Below are positions 25,799 through 33,489 of a stretch of DNA of 64,000 nucleotides, in pieces. Position 1 is the stretch's first letter. Each line of letters begins with the position of its first letter. The translations under genes and the position numbers were made by a program. The stretch comes from Sphingomonas sp. PAMC 26605 (GTDB taxonomy: Bacteria > Pseudomonadota > Alphaproteobacteria > Sphingomonadales > Sphingomonadaceae), in NCBI RefSeq assembly GCF_000241485.1, contig NZ_JH584241.1, forward strand, positions 1,163,435 to 1,227,434, in the 5' to 3' direction. The notes under the pieces are model-generated. The model had not been told where the DNA came from and searched no databases. It saw only the letters and a list, made by a program, of their open reading frames with translations.

Positions 25799-26731
25799 TC
25801 AGACGATGCGGGGAATCCGGGGGCGGCCAAGCGCGCATTCGAGCGCGTCGCGATCCCAGCCGCCGAGATCGGCAGCGGCAGCGTAGGTTGACTGGCAGAA
25901 GGCCAGCAAGGTCGCAATCGGGTCGGCGGCGGTGCGCACGACATCATAGTCGAGTAGGAACTCACCGAGATCGGCGTTCCAGCCTGCCTCGGCGGGTTCG
26001 ACATGAGCCTGCGCATAGGCAGCGGGCGACGGATAGGCGTATGCGTAGAACGCCGCATGCGGATAGGCGTCGCTGCCCGGCCAGAAGCCGACGCTGGCCT
26101 CCTCGTGGCTATAGGCTTCGCACGTGACCGCATCGGGCAGGCCGGGAAAACCGCCGGGATGGCGCGGCGCCGCACGGCCCGAAAAGCGCGTCGCGGCGAG
26201 ATCGAAGCTGCCCCAGAAGAAGTGGACCGGCGACGCCTTGCCGAGAAAGCCGGTGCGAAATTCGCCGAACACGCGCGCGACCTGAATCAGCGCACGCCAG
26301 AAGACCCGGACGGCGTCGGCGTCGTACGGGCGTTCTGCCGTATCCTCGGCGAAGGGAGGGACGTCGGCCATTTCGCTGGGGACGCCGTCGAACTGCGCGG
26401 GAACGTCGAGTTCGGTGAGGCAGGTGATCACGCTCTGGTGGAAATGCGCGATGCTGCCTGGCCCCAGTCCGATCCCGCGGCTGCGCCCGTCGCTGGTCAT
26501 CAAGACGAGACGATCGTGGAGTAGGTCGAACTCGATCTCGAGAATCCGGTCGCCGAGCGGGATCGCCGAGGTCGTCAGCCCACGTGCCGAGACATAGAGC
26601 GAGACGTGCCAGCTATGGTTGAGCCACGGCGTCAGCGCGAGCCGGACCTTGCCGACGATCTGCGTGCGGAGCTGCAGCGCGATCGCGGTTCTGCCCCAGT
26701 GCGACCAATCGAGCTCGGGCCAGGCGCTCAT
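25799..26731 (-). CDS. DUF5996 family protein
   Basis: A 310-residue soluble protein. Words such as WLNHSWHVSLYVSARGLTT, HFFWGSFDLAATRFSGR and HEEASVGFWPG identify DUF5996, a family of unknown function with many conserved His/Trp. The ATG at 26731 begins the family's usual N-terminus (WPELDWSHWGRTAIALQLRTQIVGK); upstream frame to 26953 lies in the divergent promoter area. It leads the operon DUF5996, PNPOx-like, DUF2007, divergent from the wHTH gene across 90 bases. Confidence 0.8.
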   Translation of the reverse strand: MSAWPELDWSHWGRTAIALQLRTQIVGKVRLALTPWLNHSWHVSLYVSARGLTTSAIPLGDRILEIEFDLLHDRLVLMTSDGRSRGIGLGPGSIAHFHQSVITCLTELDVPAQFDGVPSEMADVPPFAEDTAERPYDADAVRVFWRALIQVARVFGEFRTGFLGKASPVHFFWGSFDLAATRFSGRAAPRHPGGFPGLPDAVTCEAYSHEEASVGFWPGSDAYPHAAFYAYAYPSPAAYAQAHVEPAEAGWNADLGEFLLDYDVVRTAADPIATLLAFCQSTYAAAADLGGWDRDALECALGRPRIPRIV

Positions 26732-26821
26732 GTAATCGCGTTTCCCTTTGGCATAAGGCGAATGACTCGGGAGCCGGGGGTCGCTATATGTACCGCATCG
26801 GATAAGAATGAAAGACGGACG

Positions 26822-27112
26822 ATGCAGAGCAAGAATGTCGACCTGTTCGGGTCGTTTCTCAGCAGTTCCGCCGCAGAAGAGAACGCTCCTCCAGCCGTAA
26901 CGCCGTCGGCGCAGGTCGAGGGCGAGTTGCTGAAATTGCTGTCGGAAGCACAACAGCCCCTCGATCTCAAGACACTCGTGATGGGGACGAGCGGTAGTGC
27001 GACCGAGACACTCAGGATTCTCGACGACATGACGCGATTCAAGTTGATCGAAAAGCGGAACGACGGCACGTTCACCATCACGGATCTGGGGAATGACTTG
27101 AAGGCGAGCTGA
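26822..27112 (+). CDS. Small winged-helix-like protein of unknown function
   Basis: A 96-residue protein. Residues 1-30 are polar and low in complexity (LFGSFLSSSAAEENAPPAV). Residues 33-95 look like a winged helix: LLKLLSEAQQPLDLKTLVMGTSGS, then SATETLRILDDMTRFKLIEKRND as a recognition-helix candidate, and a beta wing GTFTITDLG. The ATG at 26822 follows a GAAAGACGG tract. It is 11 bases upstream of the membrane-protein gene, so the two form a tight pair. No named family recognised; a DNA-binding or protein-interaction role is inferred from the fold pattern. Confidence 0.65.
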   Translation: MQSKNVDLFGSFLSSSAAEENAPPAVTPSAQVEGELLKLLSEAQQPLDLKTLVMGTSGSATETLRILDDMTRFKLIEKRNDGTFTITDLGNDLKAS

Positions 27113-27123
27113 TCGGGGGGATT

Positions 27124-27768
27124 ATGTTCGTGAATTACGTGTTCGCCGGACTGATCGGGGCGGCAACGGGTGCAGTTGAGCTGCTCGGTCGATATCGCGA
27201 TGATCCCTGGTCAACGTTGCGTGCCAAGCCGGCAATCTTCTATCTTCTGGTCAATGGCGCGGCATCGATGCTGGCCTATGATCTGGTGCTCGTGTTCGAC
27301 GTCCGCTTTGGGCTCGCGTCGGGGGCGTCCCTTCGGCTCGCGACGATCCAGGTTCTGCTTGCCGGCCTGTCGGCGATGGCGTTCTTCCGGACCGCGCTGT
27401 TTACCGTGCGCGTGGGCGACGCCGATGTCTCGGTCGGCCCAGGCCTGATTCTGCAAGTCCTGCTCGCGGTTACCGACAGATCGATTGATCGCGGCAGGGC
27501 GATGCCGCGCGCGGCCGACGTTCCCGTCATCATGAAGGACGTCGACTTCGCCAAGGCGGCGGAGGCGCTGCCCGCCTTCTGCTTCGGCGTGATGCAGAAC
27601 ATTGACAGCGAGGAACAGACCGCTGCGCGCAAGCAGATCGCGATCATTTCCGGCGCAAGCCTGTCGAGCGGCTTGAAAAGCAGCCTGCTTGGGCTGTTGC
27701 TGGTCAATCTCGTGGGGCGGCCGGTGCTGAAATCCGCGGTGACCGCGCTCGGACCCGAAATCCGCTAA
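27124..27768 (+). CDS. Integral membrane protein of unknown function, partner of the wHTH gene
   Basis: A 214-residue protein with hydrophobic spans at about 4-20, 37-58, 72-94 and 104-117, then a polar stretch (120-185) and a short hydrophobic helix near 190-205. The loop between spans and tail carries charged segments (RSIDRGRAMPRAADV) and a Cys (residue 153 area, LPAFCFGVMQNIDSEEQ). I do not recognise it. It directly follows the winged-helix-like gene and converges with tldD after 10 bases. A membrane sensor-effector pairing is possible but not shown. Confidence 0.65.
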   Translation: MFVNYVFAGLIGAATGAVELLGRYRDDPWSTLRAKPAIFYLLVNGAASMLAYDLVLVFDVRFGLASGASLRLATIQVLLAGLSAMAFFRTALFTVRVGDADVSVGPGLILQVLLAVTDRSIDRGRAMPRAADVPVIMKDVDFAKAAEALPAFCFGVMQNIDSEEQTAARKQIAIISGASLSSGLKSSLLGLLLVNLVGRPVLKSAVTALGPEIR

Positions 27769-27778
27769 CGCGGAACTG

Positions 27779-29209
27779 CTAGACCGCCGTCCCGCCCACC
27801 GTGAGCCCTGCGACCAGCAAGGTCGGTTGCCCGACGCCAGCCGGAACGCTCTGACCGCCCTTGCCACACATGCCGACACCCTCGTCGAGCGCGAAATCGT
27901 TGCCGATGCCTTCGACGCGGGTGAGGCAGGAGGGCCCGTCGCCGATCAGCGTTGCGCCCTTGATCGGAGCGCCGATCCGGCCGTTCTCGATCTTGTACGC
28001 CTCGGTGCAGCTGAACACGAATTTTCCGGACACGATGTCGACCTGCCCGCCGCCGAACGACTTGGCGAAGATGCCGTTCTTGACGCGCGACAACAGCTCG
28101 GCGGGGTCATCCTTGCCGCCGCGCATGAAGGTGTTGGTCATCCGCGGCATCGGCGCGTGCGCGAACGATTCGCGGCGGCCGTTACCGGTCGGTGCGACGC
28201 CCATCAGCCGGGCGTTGAGCCGGTCTTGGATATAGCCTTTCAATATACCGTCTTCGATCAGCACGTTTTCCTGCGTCGGCGTGCCCTCGTCGTCGATCGA
28301 CAGCGAGCCGCGCTTGTCGGCGATCGAGCCGTCGTCGACCACGGTGACGCCCGGCGCGGCGACGCGCTCGCCGATCCGCCCCGAAAAGGCGCTGGTGCCC
28401 TTGCGGTTGAAATCGCCTTCGAGCCCGTGGCCGATCGCCTCGTGCAGCAGGATGCCGGGCCAGCCCGGCCCGAGCAGCACGGTCATCTCGCCCGCAGGTG
28501 CCGCGACCGAATCGAGATTGACGACGGCTTGCGCCAGCGCCTCGTCGATCGCCCGGTTCCACGTCGCGGGGGCCATCAGCTCGTCGTAGAGATAGCGGCC
28601 GCCGAGCCCGAACGTCCCCGTCTCGCGCCGGCCGTTCTGCTCGACGACAATCGAGACGTTGAGGCGGACAAGCGGGCGCACGTCGGTGGCGATGAAACCG
28701 TCGGCGCGGACGATCTCGACGACGTTCCAGCTGCCCGACAGCGAGACCGAGACCTGCGCGACGCGCGGATCGCGCGCGCGGGCGGCGGCGTCGATCGTCT
28801 GGCACAAATTCACCTTGTCGGCGAAGGGGACGAGATCGAGCGGATCGGACGCGGTATAGAGGTGGCGGTTGGTCGCGCGCGGCGGGCCGGCCTTGGGCGC
28901 GCTCGACGGATCGATCAGCGCCATCGTCTCGCTCGCGCGCTTGATCGCGGCGGCGCTGAGTTCGTTGGCGTGGGCGAACGCGGTCATCTCGCCCGACACG
29001 GCGCGCAGGCCGAAGCCCGAATGCGTATCGTAGCTGGCGGTCTTCAGCCGGCCATCGTCGAAGCCGAACGCCTCGGACTTGCGATATTGCAGATAGAGTT
29101 CGCCGTCATCGGCCTTGCCGAGCGCGGCGGCGGTGAGCGCTTGCGCTTCATCGGGCGAGAGCTGGCCGTCATGATACAGGAACGCGCGGGGGTCTGTCGG
29201 ACTGGTCAT
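27779..29209 (-). CDS. tldD: TldD metalloprotease
   Basis: A 476-residue TldD/PmbA protein. The metal-binding motif HEAIGHGLEGD places His256, Glu257 and His261 (HExxxH), and the C-terminal part has the family's SCTEAYKIENG and VGMCGKGGQS words with a conserved Cys. TldD with TldE (PmbA) degrades unfolded peptides in the cytoplasm and matures some ribosomal peptides such as microcin B17. No tldE or peptide precursor is adjacent. A CHCC zinc-finger gene lies 18 bases upstream in the same direction. Confidence 0.95.
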   Translation of the reverse strand: MTSPTDPRAFLYHDGQLSPDEAQALTAAALGKADDGELYLQYRKSEAFGFDDGRLKTASYDTHSGFGLRAVSGEMTAFAHANELSAAAIKRASETMALIDPSSAPKAGPPRATNRHLYTASDPLDLVPFADKVNLCQTIDAAARARDPRVAQVSVSLSGSWNVVEIVRADGFIATDVRPLVRLNVSIVVEQNGRRETGTFGLGGRYLYDELMAPATWNRAIDEALAQAVVNLDSVAAPAGEMTVLLGPGWPGILLHEAIGHGLEGDFNRKGTSAFSGRIGERVAAPGVTVVDDGSIADKRGSLSIDDEGTPTQENVLIEDGILKGYIQDRLNARLMGVAPTGNGRRESFAHAPMPRMTNTFMRGGKDDPAELLSRVKNGIFAKSFGGGQVDIVSGKFVFSCTEAYKIENGRIGAPIKGATLIGDGPSCLTRVEGIGNDFALDEGVGMCGKGGQSVPAGVGQPTLLVAGLTVGGTAV

Positions 29210-29227
29210 CCGACGAATATAGGCAGG

Positions 29228-29461
29228 TTAACGCCCCGCGCCATCCCCGTGATCGTGCAAAGTCGCCGGATCGACGCCATCGGCGGGTCCGCCGATCAGA
29301 ACGAAGCGGCGGTCGCAATAGCCGCAATCGACATAGCCGCTCTCGTCGATCTCGAGGAAGACGCGCGGATGGCCGAGGCTTGCGCCGCCGGGAATGTCGG
29401 TCGCGCCGTCACAGATGTTGCGGGCGTGCGTTACGCGCAGGATTTCGGGCGGTGCGATCAT
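29228..29461 (-). CDS. CHCC zinc-finger domain protein (COG4391, NDUFS6-like)
   Basis: A 77-residue protein with Cys17, a His near residue 31 and the knuckle YVDCGYCDRRFVL, the CHCC pattern shared with the complex I accessory subunit NDUFS6 of mitochondria. In alphaproteobacteria this is a small stand-alone protein; a link to respiratory complex I is known for the eukaryotic relative only. The ATG at 29461 is chosen because residues upstream have a different composition. It shares an 80-base divergent region with the ABC ATPase gene. Confidence 0.85.
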   Translation of the reverse strand: MIAPPEILRVTHARNICDGATDIPGGASLGHPRVFLEIDESGYVDCGYCDRRFVLIGGPADGVDPATLHDHGDGAGR

Positions 29462-29541
29462 GGTGCGCGTGTAGCAAGCTGGTGGAGGGCGAGCAACGGG
29501 CTTCTCCCCTCCCGCTTGCAATCGCGCGCTATGCGCAAGGC

Positions 29542-30468
29542 ATGACCGAGGCCGCCATCTCCATCGCGAACCTATGCAAGACCTACAAAGGCGGCAAGCG
29601 CGCGCTCGACGATGTGTCGTTCGACGTGCCGCGGGGGACAATCTTCGGGCTGCTCGGCCCAAATGGCGCGGGCAAGTCGACGCTGATCAACATCCTGGCT
29701 GGCCTCGTCAACAAGACCAGCGGCAATGCCACGATCTGGGGCTTCGACACCGAGAAGCATCCGCGCAACGCGAAGGCGTCGATCGGCATCGTCAACCAGG
29801 AGATCCTGTTCGACCCGTTCTTCACGCCGATCGAGACGCTCGAGATCCAGGCGGGGCTCTACGGCGTCCCCAAGGCGAAGCGCCGCTCGATGGAATTGCT
29901 CCGCGCGGTGCATCTCGAGGACAAGGCCGACGCCTATGCCCGCACGCTGTCGGGCGGCATGAAACGCCGGCTGATGGTGGCGAAAGCGATGGTCCACACG
30001 CCGCCCGTGCTCGTGCTCGACGAGCCGACCGCTGGCGTCGACATCGAGCTGCGCCAGCAGCTCTGGGCCTATGTCCGCCAGCTCAACGAGCAGGGCGTGA
30101 CGGTGGTGCTGACGACGCACTATCTTGAGGAAGCCGAGCAGCTCTGCGACCGAATTGCGATCATCAACCACGGCAAGGTCATCGCCAACAAGCCGACGCG
30201 CGAGCTCGTCGGCATGGCGACCGAGAAACTGGTCGAGGTAACGGTCGACCGCGACGTCGCGGTGCCGCCGAGCGCGGTGTGCTTCCAGAAGATCGAGCTC
30301 AAGGGCATGCGGACGCTCGCGATCACCTACGCCAAGGATAAGGTGAACGCCGGCGAGGTGCTCGCCGCGGTGCAGGCCGATGGCTACGGCATCGTCGACG
30401 TATCGACTCGCGAGGCCGATCTCGAGGATGTGTTCCTCAATCTGACGCGGGCGTCGAATGCGGCGTGA
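29542..30468 (+). CDS. ABC-2 type transporter ATP-binding protein
   Basis: A 308-residue ATPase with Walker A GPNGAGKST (39-47), signature LSGGMKRRLMVAKAM, Walker B VLVLDEPTAGVD, and the His switch TTHYLEEAE. A C-terminal accessory domain (VEVTVDRDVAV..., LEDVFLNLTRA) is typical of DrrA/NodI-like exporters. The substrate is unknown. No ABC-2 permease is adjacent: the next gene is nadB after a palindromic repeat, so its membrane partner must be elsewhere. Confidence 0.9.
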   Translation: MTEAAISIANLCKTYKGGKRALDDVSFDVPRGTIFGLLGPNGAGKSTLINILAGLVNKTSGNATIWGFDTEKHPRNAKASIGIVNQEILFDPFFTPIETLEIQAGLYGVPKAKRRSMELLRAVHLEDKADAYARTLSGGMKRRLMVAKAMVHTPPVLVLDEPTAGVDIELRQQLWAYVRQLNEQGVTVVLTTHYLEEAEQLCDRIAIINHGKVIANKPTRELVGMATEKLVEVTVDRDVAVPPSAVCFQKIELKGMRTLAITYAKDKVNAGEVLAAVQADGYGIVDVSTREADLEDVFLNLTRASNAA

Positions 30469-30469
30469 T

Positions 30470-30563
30470 CGTCGCCCCGGCGGAGGCCGGGGCCGCTGGC
30501 GTTTGCGCAAGACGCCAGCCACGCGCATCTAACAGAGCGGCCCCGGCCTCCGCCGGGGCGACG
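30470..30563. repeat. Perfect 28-base inverted repeat element
   Basis: Arms 30470-30497 and 30536-30563 are exact reverse complements (left arm starts CGTCGCCCCGGCGGAGGCCG). The 38-base centre contains an 8-bp hairpin of its own (GCTGGCGT with ACGCCAGC), so the whole can fold into a cruciform. It begins 2 bases after the ABC ATPase stop and ends 2 bases before the nadB ATG. Its sequence family is different from the GTCA-type elements. Confidence 0.9.
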
Positions 30564-30565
30564 GT

Positions 30566-32167
30566 ATGAGAGAGACGCGCGTGCCCGAAACCAAGACCTC
30601 CGACGTCCTCATCATCGGTTCCGGGGCCGCCGGCCTCACCGCCGCGCTCAACCTCGCCGATCGCTTTAAGGTCACCGTGCTCGCCAAGGGCGCGATGAAC
30701 GAGGGGTCGACCGCTTGGGCGCAAGGCGGGATCGCCGCGGTGCTCGAGGAAGGCGACACCTTCGAGAGCCATATCGAAGACACGATGATCGCCGGCGCCG
30801 GGCTCAACGACCGCGCGACGGTCGAGTTCGTCGTGACGCAGGCGCCCGCCGCGATCGCTCGGCTCGAGGAATTGGGCGTGCCGTTCGCGACCGAGGGCAA
30901 TGCGCTCCATCTAACGCGTGAAGGCGGCCACAGCCATCGCCGCATCGTCCATGTCGCCGACGCGACCGGCTGGGCGGTGCAGGAGGCGCTGCAGCGCGCC
31001 GCGACCGACCATCCCAACATCACGCTTGTCCCCGACATGGTCGCGATCGACCTGGCGACGGGCAAGCATGAGGAGCGCTATTCTGGCGCGGGGCATGTCT
31101 GGGGCGTCTACGCCGTCAACCGCGCGACCGGGCGGGTCGAGGTCTACACCGCCCGCGCGACGATCCTCGCGACCGGCGGCGCCGGCCGTACCTATCTCTT
31201 CTCAACCGCGCCCCGCGGTGCGACCGGCGACGGCATCGCGATGGCGTGGCGCGCGGGCTGCCGCGTCTCGAACATGGAGATGATGCAGTTCCACCCGACC
31301 TGCCTCTACAATCTCGAGGTCAAGAACTTCCTGATCACAGAGGCGGTGCGCGGCGAGGGCGGGCATCTGCTGATCCCCGAGACGGGCTATCGTTTCATGC
31401 CCGATTTCGACCCGCGATTGGAACTCGCACCGCGCGATGTCGTCGCGCGCGCGATCGATCACGAGATCAAGCGGCTGGGGCTCGACTACGTCCACCTCGA
31501 CATCAGCCACAAGGGCGAGGCGTTCATCCGCGAGCACTTCCCCAATATCCATGAGAAGCTGCTCGGCCTCGGCATCGACATGACCAAGGAGCCGATCCCG
31601 GTGGTGCCCGCGCAGCATTACACCTGCGGCGGCGTGGTGGTCGATCTCGACGGGCGGACCGACCTGCCCGGCCTCTACGCCGCGGGCGAGTGCAGCGAGA
31701 GCGGGCTCCACGGCGCGAATCGCCTCGCCTCTAACTCGCTGCTCGAATGCTTCGTCTTCGGCGAGGCGTGCGCCAACCATATCGCCGAGCATTGGGACGA
31801 TCTCCCCGCCCCGCCCCCGATCCGCCCATGGGACGAAAGCCGTGTCGAGGATTCGGACGAAGAGGTCGTCATCAAGCAGAACTGGACCGAGATCCGGCGC
31901 TTCATGTGGAACTATGTCGGGATCGTGCGCACCACCAAGCGGCTCGAGCGCGCGCAGCATCGTATCCGGATGCTGACCGACGAGGTGAACGATTATTACG
32001 GGCATTTCCGCGTCACGCCCGACCTGATCGAGCTGCGCAACCTGCTCCAGACCGCCGAGCTGATCGTGCGATCCGCGCTCCACCGGCATGAATCGCGCGG
32101 GCTGCACTACACGCTCGACTATCCCGACTTGCTGCCCGAGGCGGTCGACACCATCTTGGTTCCGTAA
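30566..32167 (+). CDS. nadB: NadB, L-aspartate oxidase
   Basis: A 533-residue flavoprotein. The FAD motif is IIGSGAAGLTAALNLA (16-31), with the fumarate-reductase-like active-site words STAWAQGGIAAVL, REGGHSHRRI, FHPTCLYN and GLHGANRLASNSLLE. It oxidises L-aspartate to iminoaspartate, the first step of de novo NAD synthesis; nadA and nadC are not in the window. The ATG at 30566 has no Shine-Dalgarno sequence because the palindrome fills that space. GTG at 30581, preceded by GAGAGA, is a good alternative that shortens the protein by five residues. Confidence 0.93.
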   Translation: MRETRVPETKTSDVLIIGSGAAGLTAALNLADRFKVTVLAKGAMNEGSTAWAQGGIAAVLEEGDTFESHIEDTMIAGAGLNDRATVEFVVTQAPAAIARLEELGVPFATEGNALHLTREGGHSHRRIVHVADATGWAVQEALQRAATDHPNITLVPDMVAIDLATGKHEERYSGAGHVWGVYAVNRATGRVEVYTARATILATGGAGRTYLFSTAPRGATGDGIAMAWRAGCRVSNMEMMQFHPTCLYNLEVKNFLITEAVRGEGGHLLIPETGYRFMPDFDPRLELAPRDVVARAIDHEIKRLGLDYVHLDISHKGEAFIREHFPNIHEKLLGLGIDMTKEPIPVVPAQHYTCGGVVVDLDGRTDLPGLYAAGECSESGLHGANRLASNSLLECFVFGEACANHIAEHWDDLPAPPPIRPWDESRVEDSDEEVVIKQNWTEIRRFMWNYVGIVRTTKRLERAQHRIRMLTDEVNDYYGHFRVTPDLIELRNLLQTAELIVRSALHRHESRGLHYTLDYPDLLPEAVDTILVP

Positions 32168-32312
32168 ATCCACGGAGTAGACAGTCGCCGTTCCGATGTC
32201 GTTTTGTCCCGTGCCCTAGGCGCTTCGTCGCAAGGGTTCGGGTGAGCGATATCCCCACCACAATCTGGCCTTACCGCCGTGATCGAGTGTGGGTAGAGTG
32301 TCGGGACTAACG

Positions 32313-33419
32313 ATGGTGTTGCGTATCCTTCCCTATCGATTCCCTAAGCCTGCCGCCGCGTTGCTCCTTGCCGCCGCTCTGTGCGCGTGCGGACAGGACG
32401 CCAACGTCCATCTCGCGCGCGTCGTGCCCGCTCCGCCGGGCTATGCGCCGAGCGCACGCCCGCAGGTGATCCTCACGCCGCGTCCGGTTGCGGCGCCGTC
32501 GGCGCTGGCGACCAGCGTCGCGATTCTGGCGCGGCAGTTCGATGGTCGCGTCGGCATCGCGGTGCGCAGCATCGATCGCGGCTGGAGCGTCGATGCCGGC
32601 GGCGAGCAGCGCTTGCCGCAGCAGAGCGTCAGCAAGCTGTGGGTGGCGATGACGGTGCTCGATTATCGCGACCGCGGGCGGCTGCGGCTGACCGATCCGG
32701 TGACGCTCTACCGCGACGACATCACGCTGTTCCATCAGCCGATCGCGGGATTGATCAAGGGCGACCAGGGCTATCCGACGACGGTCGGTGAATTGCTCCA
32801 GCGCGCGCTGACGATGAGCGACAATACCGCCAACGACCGCCTGCTGCGCTACGTCGGCGGCCCCAATTCGGTGCGCGACTTCATGCAGCGTAAAGGGCTC
32901 GGCGACATCCGCTTCGGGCCGGGCGAGCGCCTGCTGCAAAGCCAGACCGCGGGCCTCGTGTGGCAACCGTCCTACGCCTTCGGCAACGGCTTCATGATCG
33001 CGCGCGACCGGCTACCGCGCGCCGACCGCATCGCCGCGTTCGAGCGTTATGTCGCCGATCCGCCCGACGGCGCCGCGCCGGTGGCGATCGCGGGCGCACT
33101 CGCGCGGCTCAAGCGCGGCGACTTGTTGTCGCCCGAATCGACCACCTATCTCATCAGCACGATGGAATCGTCGCACACCGGCAAGCAGCGGATGCGCGGC
33201 GCGGTGCCGCCGGGCTGGAGCTTCGGCCACAAGACCGGCACCGGCCAGGATCTCGCCGGGCGCACCGCGGGCTATAACGATGTCGGGCTGCTGACGGCAC
33301 CCGATGGCAGCAGCTATGCGATCGCGATCATGATCGGCGATACGCCGCGTCCGATCCCGGCGCGTCAGGCGCTGATGCAGGCGGTAGTGGCGAGCGTCGT
33401 CGCGAACCATCGCGGCTGA
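32313..33419 (+). CDS. Class A beta-lactamase-like serine hydrolase, lipoprotein
   Basis: A 368-residue protein. The signal peptide ends in a lipobox-like LCAC with Cys26. Catalytic motifs of class A beta-lactamases are present: S105-V-S-K108, S169-D-N171, and K307-T-G309. A Glu205-R-L-L-Q matches ExxLN, being 36 residues after SDN as in standard enzymes. The stretch from Glu205 to KTG is about 100 residues against roughly 68 usually, so there is an insertion near residues 215-300. Activity against beta-lactams is possible but unproven; a cell-wall peptidase role is the alternative. ATG 32313 is preferred to GTG 32289. Confidence 0.82.
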   Translation: MVLRILPYRFPKPAAALLLAAALCACGQDANVHLARVVPAPPGYAPSARPQVILTPRPVAAPSALATSVAILARQFDGRVGIAVRSIDRGWSVDAGGEQRLPQQSVSKLWVAMTVLDYRDRGRLRLTDPVTLYRDDITLFHQPIAGLIKGDQGYPTTVGELLQRALTMSDNTANDRLLRYVGGPNSVRDFMQRKGLGDIRFGPGERLLQSQTAGLVWQPSYAFGNGFMIARDRLPRADRIAAFERYVADPPDGAAPVAIAGALARLKRGDLLSPESTTYLISTMESSHTGKQRMRGAVPPGWSFGHKTGTGQDLAGRTAGYNDVGLLTAPDGSSYAIAIMIGDTPRPIPARQALMQAVVASVVANHRG

Positions 33420-33489
33420 CCGCGGATAAGCGCCGAATCGCGTGACGCGGGGGCTTTGTGCTTCCCGAAGCTTGGGCTATCCCCGCCAA

